This document shows, piece after piece, positions 1 through 9,184 of a stretch of 64,000 nucleotides of DNA (its first letter is position 1; each line of letters starts with the position of its first letter). Source of the stretch: Streptomyces humicola (GTDB taxonomy: Bacteria; Actinomycetota; Actinomycetes; Streptomycetales; Streptomycetaceae). The stretch spans positions 124,001 through 188,000 of the forward strand of contig NZ_JANFNG010000004.1 in the NCBI RefSeq assembly GCF_024436035.1, in the 5' to 3' direction. The translations under genes were made by a program, and so were the position numbers. The notes beneath the pieces were generated by a model. The model did not search any database. It worked only from the letters and a program-made list of their open reading frames with translations, and was not told the origin of the DNA.

Positions 1-1251
1 CGCGGTGCCGATCGAACCGCCCACCTGCTGCGAGGTGTTGACCATCGCGGAGGCCACACCGGCGTCACGCGGCTGGACGCCGTGGGTCGACAGGCTCATC
101 GCCGGCATGAACGCCGTACCCATGCCGAGGCCCAGCAGGATCTGGGCGGGCAGGATCAGCGCGACGTAGCTGCTGTCGACCTTGAGCTGCGTGAGCATCA
201 GCATGCCAAGCGCCGCCACGACGAAGCCAGGGCCCATCAGCAGCCGCGGCCGCACCCGCGTCATGAGCCGGGCACCGATCTGCGTCGAGCCGGTGATCAT
301 GCCCGCGACCATCGGCAGGAACGCCACACCGCTGACGACCGGGCTGTAGCCCTTGACCACCTGCAGGTAGTAGGTGAGGAAGAGGAAGAGCCCGAACATG
401 CCGATGACGGCGAGGCCGAGCGAGGCGTAGACGCCGCCGCGGTTCCGCTCGGTCACGACGCGCAGCGGCAGCAGGGGCGCCTTGACCTTGGACTCGACGA
501 GCGCGAAGGCCGCGAGCAGTACGGCAGCGGCCACGAACAGGCCGATGGTCACCTGCGCGCCCCAGCCGTCGGACTCGGCCCGGGTGAAGCCGTAGACAAG
601 GGAGACGAGTCCGGCGGTGGCGAGCACCACGCCGGGGATGTCGAGGCGGCCGCGGTTACGGCCTTCCGCGGGCTCACGGATGACGGTGATGGCACCGGCC
701 ACCGCGACGACGGCGAAGATGACGTTGACGTACAGGGCCCAGCGCCAGTTGAGGTACTCGGTGAGCACGCCGCCGAGGATGAGGCCGATGGCACCGCCAC
801 CGCCCGCGATCGCACCGTAGATGCCGAACGCCTTGGCGCGTTCCCTGGCCTCGGTGAAGGTCACGGCCAGGAGGGAGAGCGCGGCCGGTGCGAGCAGGGC
901 GCCGAACGCGCCCTGCAGCGCCCGCGCGCCGAGCAGCATCCCGGTGTTGACGGCGGCACCGCCGAGCGCGGAGGCACCGGCGAAGCCCAGCAGGCCGGTA
1001 ATGAAGGTGCGCTTGCGGCCCACCATGTCGGCGATGCGGCCGCCGAAGAGCAGCAGTCCGCCGAAGGCCAGCGTGTAGGCGGTGATCACCCACTGCCGGT
1101 TGCCGTCGGATATGCCGAGGTCTCTTTGGGCCGACGGCAGGGCGATGTTCACGATGGTCGCGTCGAGCACGACCATCAACTGGGCTATGGCGATGAAAGC
1201 AAGCGCCTTCCAGCGCTTCGGGTCGAGCTGCGGATTGTCGGTCGCAGGCAT
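1..1251 (-). CDS. MFS drug exporter, DHA2 (EmrB/QacA) type, 3' end outside window
   Basis: This is the N-terminal 417 residues of a 14-TM-type major facilitator, probably a proton-driven exporter of drugs or toxic metabolites in the cytoplasmic membrane. The translation opens MPATDNPQLDPKRWKALAF, then a helix with the DHA-type motif LDATIVNIALP, then loop 2-3 motif A (GGRIADMVGRKRTF). About ten hydrophobic segments are visible before the window edge. The ATG at 1251 is the first good start. The tetR at 1533-2177 lies upstream in the same orientation, separated by a 280-bp spacer, a common exporter/repressor arrangement. Family is clear; substrate is unknown. Confidence 0.9.
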   Translation of the reverse strand, partial: MPATDNPQLDPKRWKALAFIAIAQLMVVLDATIVNIALPSAQRDLGISDGNRQWVITAYTLAFGGLLLFGGRIADMVGRKRTFITGLLGFAGASALGGAAVNTGMLLGARALQGAFGALLAPAALSLLAVTFTEARERAKAFGIYGAIAGGGGAIGLILGGVLTEYLNWRWALYVNVIFAVVAVAGAITVIREPAEGRNRGRLDIPGVVLATAGLVSLVYGFTRAESDGWGAQVTIGLFVAAAVLLAAFALVESKVKAPLLPLRVVTERNRGGVYASLGLAVIGMFGLFLFLTYYLQVVKGYSPVVSGVAFLPMVAGMITGSTQIGARLMTRVRPRLLMGPGFVVAALGMLMLTQLKVDSSYVALILPAQILLGLGMGTAFMPAMSLSTHGVQPRDAGVASAMVNTSQQVGGSIGTA

Positions 1252-1459
1252 GGGAGTGACCACCTAGGTGTGCGAGAAGTCGATACGTGGATATGCAGGG
1301 TTATGCGGAAACAAGCGGAAATTCCGCCGGAATCAAGGGCCGGGAAGGAGACAAGACCGGGCCGAAGGGGGTTCAGGAGCAACTCAGGAGGGGGCGAGAG
1401 GGGTGAGGGAGCAGGAGTGAAGTGCGGGTCAGGTCTGAAGTAGGTCAGGATCAGGGTCT

Positions 1460-1530
1460 GAAGTGAAGGTCGGGGCCGAAGTGAAGGCTGAGGCCAAGTG
1501 AAGGCCGGGACCGAAGTGAAGGTTGGGACT
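1460..1530. repeat. Four tandem copies of an imperfect 18-bp repeat
   Basis: The spacer between tetR and the exporter carries four head-to-tail copies of a unit like GAAGTGAAGGTCGGGGCC (1460-1477, 1478-1495, 1496-1512 with one base missing, 1513-1530). A weaker partial copy precedes them. No ORF or known operator is visible. Copy number would be expected to vary by slippage, which could alter the spacing between the two genes. Confidence 0.75.
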
Positions 1531-1532
1531 GA

Positions 1533-2177
1533 TCAGGACTTCCGTTGCAGGTCCTCGAGCGTGGTGGGGGTCCCCGGCAGTGCGGACCGCCCCGGCGCCC
1601 GCAGCCCGTCGAGGAATAGCTGCAGATGACGGTGGACGAACTGGTCGATGTCGAAACATCCCGTGCCGGGCAGTGGCCGGGTGAGCTGGGAGATCATCAC
1701 CATCACGTCGCCGAGCGCCACGTCGGCCCGCAGCCGCCCGGAGCGATGCGCCGCCGCCACGACGGCCCCGGCCGCCCGCGTCAAGTGGTCGCGTACGGCG
1801 AGGAGTTCGGGGTCGTCGGCCTCGAACGCCCCGGAGAGCAGCGGGCAGAGCGCGCCGATGCGCTCGTCCGCGGCACGGTGCACGAAGCGTTGCAGCGCCG
1901 CGAAGCCGTCCGGCTCCTCGGCGAGCGCCGCCTGCGCCTGTTGCGTGGTGCGCTCCATCACCGACAGGACGATGGTGCGGAGCAGATCGCGGCGGTCGGC
2001 GAAGTTCCGGTAGAGCGTCGCGTTGCCGACGCCCGCACGCCGGGCGATCTCGTCGAGCGGGATGTCGGGACCGTGCTCGACGAGCGCTTCACGCGCGGCG
2101 GCGACGATGCGCTCGCGGTTGCGGGACGCGTCCGCCCGCAGCCGGTGCTTGCGGTGCGTGACCATGGTCGCGGTCAT
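1533..2177 (-). CDS. TetR/AcrR family transcriptional repressor
   Basis: This 214-aa DNA-binding regulator probably represses itself and the exporter downstream. The N-terminal HTH is clear (ASRNRERIVAAAREALVEHG, then DEIARRAGVGNATLYRNFAD at about residues 15-60). An all-helical ligand-binding domain follows. The ATG at 2177 is chosen because the strand reads GGAAGGGAG about 9 nt upstream; the frame stays open much further, but those residues are not TetR-like. Two identical-arm palindromes at 2226-2281, 50-100 bp upstream, are likely operators. Ligand unknown. Confidence 0.9.
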   Translation of the reverse strand: MTATMVTHRKHRLRADASRNRERIVAAAREALVEHGPDIPLDEIARRAGVGNATLYRNFADRRDLLRTIVLSVMERTTQQAQAALAEEPDGFAALQRFVHRAADERIGALCPLLSGAFEADDPELLAVRDHLTRAAGAVVAAAHRSGRLRADVALGDVMVMISQLTRPLPGTGCFDIDQFVHRHLQLFLDGLRAPGRSALPGTPTTLEDLQRKS

Positions 2178-2225
2178 GGCTGCGGGCTCCCTTCCGTGCG
2201 AGTTTGTGCGAGGCCTGTATGAATG

Positions 2226-2281
2226 CGGGGAGAGATTCCCCGTATCGCTCATCGTACGGTTAAACGGGGAACGCTTCCCCG
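2226..2281. promoter_or_regulatory. Two 17-bp palindromic operators for the adjacent TetR
   Basis: The sites CGGGGA-GAGAT-TCCCCG (2226-2242) and CGGGGA-ACGCT-TCCCCG (2265-2281) have identical 6-bp arms and 5-bp spacers; their centres are 39 bp apart. They lie just upstream of the tetR start. Identical paired palindromes beside a tetR gene usually mark autoregulation; that role is inferred. Confidence 0.7.
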
Positions 2282-2296
2282 GAATTTCACGGCGCG

Positions 2297-2314
2297 GCGT
2301 GACGTACGTCACGC
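2297..2314. promoter_or_regulatory. 18-bp perfect palindrome upstream of the NADH dehydrogenase
   Basis: GCGTGACGTACGTCACGC is a perfect palindrome about 110 bp upstream of the dehydrogenase start and differs from the adjacent TetR operators. It could be the site of a separate regulator (the half-site GTGACGT is loosely CRP- or Rex-like), but no regulator can be named from this. Confidence 0.45.
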
Positions 2315-2421
2315 AGCAAGCGGCGCGACGGCACCACCCGGACGCGAGCTCGTCGTGCGTACCACGTGACGTCCCCCGACGATTGGGGTAGGGGCAGGGC
2401 ACCCGAGAAGGGACGGACACC

Positions 2422-3798
2422 GTGGCACGACCCAGGATTCTCGTTGTCGGCGCCGGTTTCGCCGGTGTCGCATGCGTACGCCGTCTGGAGCGCAGGCTCC
2501 CACCGGGTGAAGCAGACATCGCGCTGGTCACGCCGTACGCCTACCAGCTCTATCTCCCCCTGCTCCCCCACGTCGCGGCCGGGGTGCTCACCCCGCAGTC
2601 GGTGGCCATCTCGCTGCGCCGCGGCAAGCACCGCACCAAGGTCATCCCCGGTGGCGCGATCGGCGTGGACGCCAAGGCCAAGATCTGCGTCGTCCGCAGC
2701 ATCACCGGCGAGATCGTCGACGAACCCTACGACTACATCGTCCTGGCACCCGGGAGTGTCACCCGCACCTTCGACATCCCCGGTCTGAAGGAACACGGGT
2801 GCGGGATGAAGACCCTCGCCGAGGCCGCATACATACGGGATCACGTCATCGCACAGCTCGACCTGGCCGATGCGAGCCAGGACGAGAGCGAGCGGGCCTC
2901 GCGGCTGCAGTTCGTCGTGGTCGGTGGCGGATACGCAGGTACCGAGACCGCCGCCTGCCTGCAGCGGCTCACCACCAATGCGGTCAAGCGCTACACGAGC
3001 CTCGACCCCACGCTGATCAAGTGGCATCTGATCGACATCGCGCCCAAGCTGATGCCGGAGCTCGGCGACAAACTCGGGCGCAGCGCGATGGAGTGCCTGC
3101 AGCGGCGCGGCATCGAGATCTCCCTCGGCGTCTCGGTCGCCGAGGCGGGCCCCGACAAGGTCACCTTCACCGACGGCCGGGTGATCCCCTCCCGCACCCT
3201 GATCTGGACCGCGGGCGTCGCCGCGAGCCCGCTGGTCGGGACGCTCGGCGCGGAAACGGTACGCGGGCGGCTCGCCGTCACCGCTCAGCTGACGCTGCCG
3301 GGCTTCGACGGTGTCTTCGCGCTCGGCGACGCCGCGGCCGTGCCGGACCTGGAAAAAGGGGACGGCGCCGTCTGCCCGCCCACCGCGCAGCATGCGCACC
3401 GCCAGGGCAAGAAGGCCGCCGACAACATCATCGCCTCGATGCGGGGCGAACCGCTCTCCCCCTACATGCACAAGGATCTCGGCCTCGTGGTGGATCTCGG
3501 CGGCCGCGACGCGGTCTCCAAACCGCTCGGCGTGGAGCTGCACGGCATCTCCGCCCAGGCCGTGGCACGCGGCTACCACGTCTCGGCGATGCGCACCAAT
3601 GTCGCCAAGTCACGGGTGCTCGCCGCCTGGGCGCTCAACGCCACGGCCGGCGACGACTTCGTCCGCATCGGCTTCCTGAAGGGGCGGCCGCCGCCGCTGG
3701 GCGAGCTCGACTACGTCGACGGGGACGGCTATCTGACCCCGCAGCAGGTGCGAGAACACACCGCATCCGTCATCGCGCGGATGCCGGAGCACGGGTGA
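2422..3798 (+). CDS. Type II NADH dehydrogenase-like FAD/NAD oxidoreductase
   Basis: This 458-aa flavoprotein resembles NDH-2, which oxidises NADH and passes electrons to quinone without pumping protons. Rossmann motif GAGFAG (residues 10-15) binds FAD. A second dinucleotide fold begins at VVVGGGYAGTE (about residue 166) for NAD(P)H. The FAD-contact motif ALGDAAAVP is near residue 305. GTG 2422 follows a GAAGGGA ribosome site. The C-terminal membrane-anchor helices of classical NDH-2 are not obvious, so it may be peripheral. It is divergent from tetR across a 244-bp promoter region. Quinone use is inferred from family. Confidence 0.88.
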   Translation: MARPRILVVGAGFAGVACVRRLERRLPPGEADIALVTPYAYQLYLPLLPHVAAGVLTPQSVAISLRRGKHRTKVIPGGAIGVDAKAKICVVRSITGEIVDEPYDYIVLAPGSVTRTFDIPGLKEHGCGMKTLAEAAYIRDHVIAQLDLADASQDESERASRLQFVVVGGGYAGTETAACLQRLTTNAVKRYTSLDPTLIKWHLIDIAPKLMPELGDKLGRSAMECLQRRGIEISLGVSVAEAGPDKVTFTDGRVIPSRTLIWTAGVAASPLVGTLGAETVRGRLAVTAQLTLPGFDGVFALGDAAAVPDLEKGDGAVCPPTAQHAHRQGKKAADNIIASMRGEPLSPYMHKDLGLVVDLGGRDAVSKPLGVELHGISAQAVARGYHVSAMRTNVAKSRVLAAWALNATAGDDFVRIGFLKGRPPPLGELDYVDGDGYLTPQQVREHTASVIARMPEHG

Positions 3799-3960
3799 CG
3801 GAGTACGAGTGACGGAGTAGGGGTGACGGGCGCGGGTGACCGGGCGGCGGCCCGCGGCGGCGGTGCAGCCTCCGCGAGCCGCCATCCGGGTGATGTGTCA
3901 CTTCGCCGGCGAGCGGGGACGGTCTGCGCGCGGCGGCGCCGCCGAGTCGGCGGACTCAGC

Positions 3961-4020
3961 GGCCACGCCGAGCAGTTGGCGTGGCCCGAGATCGTCGCGG
4001 GCGGCAAACTTGCGACGATC
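3961..4020. terminator. Two tandem hairpins between convergent genes
   Basis: The first is GGCCACGCC/GGCGTGGCC (3961-3969 with 3978-3986, 8-nt loop). The second is GATCGTCGC/GCGACGATC (3990-3998 with 4012-4020, 13-nt loop). They lie between the 3' ends of the dehydrogenase (+) and the cyclophilin-like gene (-), as expected for a bidirectional terminator without a U-tract. The rest of 3799-4184 holds only short GGAGTA/GTGACGG repeats right after the stop. Confidence 0.6.
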
Positions 4021-4184
4021 GTACCCGGCACCGGATTCGCGGCCATGCGTCGTCGCCGCAGGACCGGCAGGCAGGGCTGATCTCCCGATCTCCCGATCAG
4101 ACTCCGCACCGCTGCGCCCCGGCCCGCCCATCGCGCCCCGGGGGTTCGGCCACGTGGTCCGGCCCGCCCGCAGCGGACGCCGGG

Positions 4185-4562
4185 TCAGCCCTCGTCGATG
4201 CGATCGACGGTGACGGGGTCGCCGCCGCGCACGGTCCGCAGCACCTCGGGGTCGCCATCGAGCGCGCCGAGGATGTTGCAGGGGCTCGCCAGACGGCACT
4301 CGTCACCGCGGGAGATCGGCGTGGGCCCGTAGGGCAGGGCCAGGCTGTCGCCGTCCGTCCAGAACGCGACCGTCCCCGGCGCGACCACTTGCTGGGCGTC
4401 GGGCTCGCGGTCGGGGCTGATGGGGGTGGAGAAGTAGACCTCCTCACCCCAGGTGTTGGCCGAGGAGGCGATGGGGAGCGCCTCCCACAGGGCCTTGGAC
4501 GTCGGGGTCTCGGTCAGCGTGGCGGTGGCGTGCCCGGCCGGCCACAGGATGCGTATCCGCAC
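4185..4562 (-). CDS. Cyclophilin-like fold protein
   Basis: This 125-aa protein belongs to the small bacterial/archaeal cyclophilin-like beta-barrel family (the group containing Thermotoga TM1367). Hallmarks are an opening MRIRILWPAGHATATL, an ALPIASSANTWGEEVYFSTP block, and LPYGPTPISRGDECR before the C-terminus. Family members lack the cyclophilin catalytic residues and have no firm biochemical role. GTG 4562 is preceded by AAGGAGGAGC, an excellent ribosome site. It appears monocistronic. Confidence 0.85.
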   Translation of the reverse strand: MRIRILWPAGHATATLTETPTSKALWEALPIASSANTWGEEVYFSTPISPDREPDAQQVVAPGTVAFWTDGDSLALPYGPTPISRGDECRLASPCNILGALDGDPEVLRTVRGGDPVTVDRIDEG

Positions 4563-4829
4563 GGTGCTCCTCCTTCATGGACGTCATGTGCCGACCAGCA
4601 GCGAACCCCCCACTTCAACATTTTGTCAATGCCCACCGCGGCGCAGCCCGCGCCATCGATCGCGCGCAACGAAGGGTAGCCCGAGGTCCGCAGCCCCGCC
4701 TGAAGGTTTGTGACCGAAGGTCTGTGACCCACCATTGGGATATTCAGCATATTTCACCCGTGAGCCGGCCGGCAGACGCTGACCCAATATCCACAAGGGT
4801 GTCGAGATTCTGATGATGGAGCCCCGCGA

Positions 4830-4963
4830 ACCCGCGTCGGCTTCGGGGCGTCCTGCTCGGCCTGGCGGATCCACTCCAGGAGGACTAATCCGCGTTGACG
4901 GCTGATGGGGTCGGCAAAAGTGCGGGTGATGTCCGGGCAGGCGAGCTGGATCTCGGTTTGCAA
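4830..4963 (-). pseudogene. Probable ISL3-type transposase fragment
   Basis: The minus strand reads about 40 residues including LACPDITRTF and LLEWIRQAEQDAPKPTR, which resemble the middle of ISL3-family transposases. Nothing before or after continues the protein, and no terminal inverted repeats are visible. The remainder of 4563-4969 shows nothing I can support. Confidence 0.4.
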
Positions 4964-4969
4964 GGTCTG

Positions 4970-5230
4970 TCACACGGAGGCGGGTCGGCTGCCCACACCT
5001 GGCGCGCCCGGCGTGGGTGCCGCGGCTGCGCCGTATGGCGAGGGTTTGCGAAGCGCTTCGGCGGTGGTCCGCAACGACGTCTCCAGGACCGTCAGCCGGT
5101 GCAGCGGGTCCATCAGATTCGCGCCCGTGGCCGCCAACGAGGTTGCGTGTGACGTCGTCGGGCGGTGCTGGGCGGGGTGCGCGGCATCGTCCGCGGAGTA
5201 GTTACCTGTCGGCAGGGCGTAGGCGGCCAT
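4970..5230 (-). CDS. Small hypothetical protein
   Basis: This 86-aa frame has good actinobacterial third-position GC and a plausible amphipathic stretch (MDPLHRLTVLETSLRTTAEA at about residues 40-59). It has only a weak ribosome site (AAGG about 12 nt upstream). It lies between transposase remnants, so it may itself be a fragment. No family recognised. Confidence 0.3.
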   Translation of the reverse strand: MAAYALPTGNYSADDAAHPAQHRPTTSHATSLAATGANLMDPLHRLTVLETSLRTTAEALRKPSPYGAAAAPTPGAPGVGSRPASV

Positions 5231-5320
5231 CGCGAGGGTGCCTTGCCGACGCCCGGATGAACCGGGGGATCGACGCGTTCCGCAAGACCACGCTTACGAA
5301 TGAAGCACGCACCACGTAGC

Positions 5321-5530
5321 GACGTCGATGCTGAGGCGCGTGGGATCGGCTACGTCTTCGCCGTGGAATGCGACTTCCAGCTCACCACGTCCGGGCACAA
5401 GCGGCTGCGCGCCAACCAGGCCCTCGAACTGGTCGAGCCGGAAGGCTGGAGCCGCCGCTCGGCCGAGTGGGGCACGCGGGGCCCGTGCTACGACGACTGG
5501 GCCTGGATCGCCACCAGCTGCCAGGTCGTC
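5321..5530 (+). pseudogene. IS701-like transposase remnant
   Basis: About 70 residues contain ARGIGYVFAVECD and CYDDWAWIATS, matching the segment of IS701-like DDE transposases around GIGYVFAVACDHR and YYDWAW. The N-terminal catalytic half and the C-terminus are missing. It lies just past the end of the ACP operon and marks an old insertion at the island edge. Confidence 0.65.
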
Positions 5531-5600
5531 TCATGGAGCGCCTTGAGGCCGCGTTTTCCGCGGTTCAAAAGCACAATCCGCCACGCAATGCGTCGTTGAT

Positions 5601-5858
5601 TCAATCTCTCGTACGCCAGCAACGATCTGTGAGGAAGTCGGCGACGTCCGCCAGTGTGGTCAGGGACGGGTAGTCGTCCTCGTCGATGCGGCAGCCGGTG
5701 CGGTCGCTCAGCGTTTCGACAAAGCCCAGGAAGTCGAGGGAGTCGAGTTCCAGGGTATCGCGGAACCTCTCGTCGGGGGCGAGGGAGTCGAAGTCCGCGT
5801 CGGGGACGATGCTTGTGATGGCCTCCTTGACGATGCCGAGTGCTTCTTCGCGGGTCAT
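5601..5858 (-). CDS. Acyl carrier protein
   Basis: This 85-aa ACP has the phosphopantetheine attachment motif LELDSLDFLGFVE; the serine of DSL (about residue 40) would be modified. It begins MTREEALGIVKEAI and is acidic, as ACPs are. It is the last gene of a five-gene operon and its ATG overlaps the E2 stop (ATGA). An ACP coupled to a 2-oxoacid dehydrogenase is unusual: an acyl group made by E2 might be passed to the ACP thiol, or the ACP may serve lipoyl (octanoyl) supply. Both are inference. Confidence 0.88.
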   Translation of the reverse strand: MTREEALGIVKEAITSIVPDADFDSLAPDERFRDTLELDSLDFLGFVETLSDRTGCRIDEDDYPSLTTLADVADFLTDRCWRTRD

Positions 5859-7147
5859 AGCTGCTCCGGTTGCTGCAGGAGGCGGTCGACGGTGGCGAGG
5901 TAGCGGGCTCCGACGGCGCCGTCGCTCGCCCGATGATCGGCCGACAAGGTGGCCGTTACGGTGGGCCGCACGCCGAGGAGCCCGTCGACGGCGGTGGGAC
6001 GCATCACGACCTTGCCGAAGCCGACGAGCGCCACCTGGGGTGGGTAGATGACGCCGAACACCGCTTCCACACCCTGGTCCCCGAGGCTGGTCACGGTAAT
6101 GGTCGGGTCGGCGGTCTCGGAACCGCGCAGCCGTCCACTGCGGGCCCGAATCGTCACGTCCTTCAAACGCCGCATGAGGTCGGGTAGTTCGAGCGTGTCG
6201 GCGTCGTGGAGGGCGGGTGCGACGAGGCCTACGCCGCGGAGGGCGACGGCGACGCCGAGGTGGACGGCGGTGGCGGGGACGAAGTGGTCGTCGGTCCAGA
6301 AGCCGTTGAGCTGCGGTACGTCGTGGAGGGCGAGAGCGGCCGCCTTCAGCAACAGAGCAGCGGGGACAAGGCGTTCGGCTACCGGGGCGCGGCGGTTGTG
6401 GTCGCGCATCCACGTGTCGGCCGCTGCGAGGTCGATGGTGGTGGAGAGGTAGTAGTGCGGGATCTCCCGTTTGGAGCGGCTCATCAGATCGCCGATGGCC
6501 CTGCGCATGGCCGCGGACCGGTCGGCGGCGGTGCGGGCGGCCGCGGCCTTCCTCGCTTCGGCCTTCCTGGGCTCGGCTTTGGGGCCGGCCTTGGGTTCGG
6601 CGTGCCCTGCCACCTTGCGGATGTCGTCGGCGCGTACGGTGCCGCCCGCGCCACTGCCCGTCACCCGGCGCAGGTCGACGCCGAGCACGTCGGCGAGCCG
6701 ACGGGCGAGGGGGGTGGCGCGCGGCCGGGTCCGGGCCTTGTCCGCCGCGGCGTGGTCCACATCGGCGCGGGTGATCGTTCCGCCGGGTCCTGTGCCGTGG
6801 ACGGTGGTCAGGTCCACGCCCTCCGCCGCGGCCAGCCGTCGTACCAGGGGCGAGTGCACCTCGTCGACCGCGCCGGCGACAGGCGGTGCGACCGGGGCGG
6901 CCTGCGGGGGGGCTGCAGCGCCGATCTGTGCGAGCGGCGTACCGACGGCAACCGTCGTACCGGCTTCGACGAGCAGCCGTTCCACGGTGCCGGAGCCGAA
7001 GCACTCGACCTCGATGGTGGACTTCGCGGTCTCGACGACGGCGACGACATCGCCCTTGTGCACGGTGTCGCCGGGGTGCACCAGCCATTCCAGGAGGGTG
7101 CCCTCCTCCATGTCGGCGCCGAGCGACGGCATCGTGAATTCGGGCAC
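5855..7147 (-). CDS. 2-oxoacid dehydrogenase E2, lipoyl acyltransferase with two E1/E3-binding domains
   Basis: This 430-aa E2 would transfer an acyl group from lipoamide to CoA. A lipoyl domain holds VVETAKSTIEVE (Lys42 lipoylated). There are two consecutive peripheral-subunit-binding domains: SPLVRRLAAAEGVDLTTVHG (about 99-132) and TPLARRLADVLGVDLRRVTG (about 145-179). A catalytic domain follows, with SADHRASDGA near residue 405. Most E2s have one binding domain. GTG 7147 starts one base after the E1beta stop. An Ala/Lys-rich linker (about 180-200) precedes the catalytic domain. No E3 gene is nearby, so lipoamide dehydrogenase must come from elsewhere. Confidence 0.9.
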   Translation of the reverse strand: MPEFTMPSLGADMEEGTLLEWLVHPGDTVHKGDVVAVVETAKSTIEVECFGSGTVERLLVEAGTTVAVGTPLAQIGAAAPPQAAPVAPPVAGAVDEVHSPLVRRLAAAEGVDLTTVHGTGPGGTITRADVDHAAADKARTRPRATPLARRLADVLGVDLRRVTGSGAGGTVRADDIRKVAGHAEPKAGPKAEPRKAEARKAAAARTAADRSAAMRRAIGDLMSRSKREIPHYYLSTTIDLAAADTWMRDHNRRAPVAERLVPAALLLKAAALALHDVPQLNGFWTDDHFVPATAVHLGVAVALRGVGLVAPALHDADTLELPDLMRRLKDVTIRARSGRLRGSETADPTITVTSLGDQGVEAVFGVIYPPQVALVGFGKVVMRPTAVDGLLGVRPTVTATLSADHRASDGAVGARYLATVDRLLQQPEQL

Positions 7148-7148
7148 G

Positions 7149-8171
7149 TCAGTCCACCGCCCGGTGCACTGCGGCGACGATGTCCTCGACCTGCGGCAGC
7201 GCCGCTTGCTCCATGTGATGGGCATACGGGATGGGCACTTCGGCGCTGCACACTCGTTCCACCGGCGCGTCGAGTTCGTAGAAGGCGTTCTCCATGATGC
7301 GGGCCGAGATCTCGGCAGCGAGGCTGCCGGTGCGCCAGGCCTCGTCGACGACGACCGCACGGTGGGTACGTGCCACGGTCGCGGTGATCGCATCCTGGTG
7401 GAGGGGGCGCAGCGTGCGCAGGTCGAGCACCTCGGCGGAGATCCCGGCCTCCGCCAACTGCTCTGCCGCGTCGAGTGCCTTGGGCAGGCAGCCTCCGTAT
7501 GTGATCAGCGAGATGTCGCGGCCCTCGCGTCGTACCGCGGCCGAGGTCAGGTCTGCCGGGCCCGCGTCCTCGGCGGACGGTCCCGAGAGGTTGTAGAGCG
7601 AGCCGTGCTCGAAGATGATGACCGGATCGGGGTCGGCCAGCGCGGGCGCCAGCATGTGGCGGGCGTCCTCGATCGTGGCAGGGGCGAGGACGCGGATGCC
7701 CGGGATATGGGCGTACCAGCCCTCCAGGCTGTGTGAGTGCTGGGCGGCGAGCTGGCGGCCCGCGCCCGTGGTCATCCGGATCACTAGAGGGACTGGGAGC
7801 TGGCCGCCGGACATGTGCAACAGCGTGGCGGCGTTATTGAGGATCTGGTCGAGCGCGAGCAGGCTGAAGTTGACCGTCATGATCTCGACGATCGGGCGCA
7901 TGCCAGCGAGCGCGGCGCCGATCCCCGCGCCGGTGAACGCCGACTCCGACAACGGCGTGTCACGGATCCGCTCCGGGCCGAACTCCTCCAGCATGCCCAG
8001 GCTGACGCCGAAGGCTCCCCCGTACCGGCCGACGTCCTCGCCCATGAGGAAGACCCGCTCGTCGGCGCGCATCGCCTCGCTCATCGCCTGCCGCATCGCC
8101 TCGCGGTACGTCGTCGTGGCAGTGGCGGAGGAGGCACGCGGTTTTTTCGCGGTCGTCGCTGTCGTGGTCAT
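7149..8171 (-). CDS. 2-oxoacid (pyruvate/acetoin-type) dehydrogenase E1 beta
   Basis: This 340-aa transketolase-like beta subunit pairs with E1alpha to bind thiamine diphosphate. It shows [37 protein letters not shown] (the family ED-GxxGG-F block) and, toward the C-terminus, [12 protein letters not shown] and [17 protein letters not shown] Thr/Lys-rich leader of about 20 residues precedes the domain. ATG 8171 overlaps the E1alpha stop (ATGA). The oxoacid cannot be read from sequence; the acetyl-CoA synthetase in the operon suggests pyruvate or acetoin chemistry. Confidence 0.92.
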   Translation of the reverse strand: MTTTATTAKKPRASSATATTTYREAMRQAMSEAMRADERVFLMGEDVGRYGGAFGVSLGMLEEFGPERIRDTPLSESAFTGAGIGAALAGMRPIVEIMTVNFSLLALDQILNNAATLLHMSGGQLPVPLVIRMTTGAGRQLAAQHSHSLEGWYAHIPGIRVLAPATIEDARHMLAPALADPDPVIIFEHGSLYNLSGPSAEDAGPADLTSAAVRREGRDISLITYGGCLPKALDAAEQLAEAGISAEVLDLRTLRPLHQDAITATVARTHRAVVVDEAWRTGSLAAEISARIMENAFYELDAPVERVCSAEVPIPYAHHMEQAALPQVEDIVAAVHRAVD

Positions 8172-9184
8172 CTCGCCGCCCTCGTCGGGGTGACCGGGCT
8201 GGTGACGAAGCGCAGCAGCTCGTCCGCCGGCTCCTCGGGCGCGCGCTCGGCAGCCCGGACGGCGCCTGCCACCTCGTTCGCGGCCCGCCGCTCCAGTGCG
8301 GCGAGCGCCTCGTCGTCGACTTCCCCGTCGTCGCGCAGCTGCCGGGCCAGGGCGTCGATGGGGTCGCGGGCCTTCCATTCCGCGATCTCCTCCTTGGTGC
8401 GGTAGCGGTCCGGGTCGTACATCGAGTGGGCGCGGTAGCGGTAGGTGCGCAGCTCCAGGAAGTGCGGGCCGGCACCGGCCCGGATGCTCTCGGCGGCCTG
8501 CCGGGCCGCATGTTCGACGGCGAGTACGTCCATGCCGTCCACGGGCCAGGAGGCCATGCCGTAGGAGGCGGCGCGTAGGGCGAGGTCGGTCTGGGCGTGC
8601 TCCCGCTTCAGCGCGGTGCCCATCGCGTAGAGGTTGTTCTCGCAGACCAGCAGCAGCGGCAGTCGCCACAGCGCCGCGAGGTTGGCCGTCTCGTGGAACT
8701 CGCCTTCGGCGAAGGCGCCGTCGCCGAAGAAGCAGCAGGTCACGCGGGGCTGTCCGCGCATGCGGTCGGCGAGCGCGAGGCCGGCGGCGAGCGGCAGGCC
8801 ACCGCCGACGATGGCGCTGCCGCCGTAGAAGCGGCGGGAGGCGTCGAACATGTGCATGGAGCCGCCGCGGCCGCGGCTGCAGCCGCTGGCCTTGCCGTAC
8901 ATCTCGGCCATCACCGCCTCGGCCGGGATGCCGCGGGCCAGCGCGTGTCCGTGCTCGCGGTAGGTGGCCACCACTGCGTCGTCCTCGGTGAGCGCCTGGT
9001 TGACGCCCACGGCGACCGCTTCCTCGCCGATGTACAGGTGCACGAAGCCGCGGATCACGGACGCGCTGTACAGCTCCACGCAACGCTCCTCGAACCGCCG
9101 GATGCGCAGCATGCCGTAGAGCAGTTCGCCACGGTGCCGGAGCGCCGGGGCATGCCCGTCGGTGCGCGTACGGTGCGGGCTCAC
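8168..9184 (-). CDS. 2-oxoacid (pyruvate/acetoin-type) dehydrogenase E1 alpha
   Basis: This 338-aa subunit decarboxylates a 2-oxo acid with thiamine diphosphate. The ThDP motif runs from [14 protein letters not shown] through LLVCENN (about residues 147-180). [20 protein letters not shown] is typical of acetoin/pyruvate E1alpha, and [19 protein letters not shown] carries the phosphorylation-loop equivalent. GTG 9184 overlaps the acetyl-CoA synthetase stop (GTGA), so translation is probably coupled. With E1beta, E2 and ACP it forms one transcription unit. Confidence 0.92.
   Translation of the reverse strand: MSPHRTRTDGHAPALRHRGELLYGMLRIRRFEERCVELYSASVIRGFVHLYIGEEAVAVGVNQALTEDDAVVATYREHGHALARGIPAEAVMAEMYGKASGCSRGRGGSMHMFDASRRFYGGSAIVGGGLPLAAGLALADRMRGQPRVTCCFFGDGAFAEGEFHETANLAALWRLPLLLVCENNLYAMGTALKREHAQTDLALRAASYGMASWPVDGMDVLAVEHAARQAAESIRAGAGPHFLELRTYRYRAHSMYDPDRYRTKEEIAEWKARDPIDALARQLRDDGEVDDEALAALERRAANEVAGAVRAAERAPEEPADELLRFVTSPVTPTRAAR

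Noticed and set aside
82-1443. Long plus-strand open frame over the exporter
   Set aside because: It is the GC-rich antisense of the MFS gene; composition is His/Asp/Arg-rich with no family pattern, while the minus strand gives a clear transporter.
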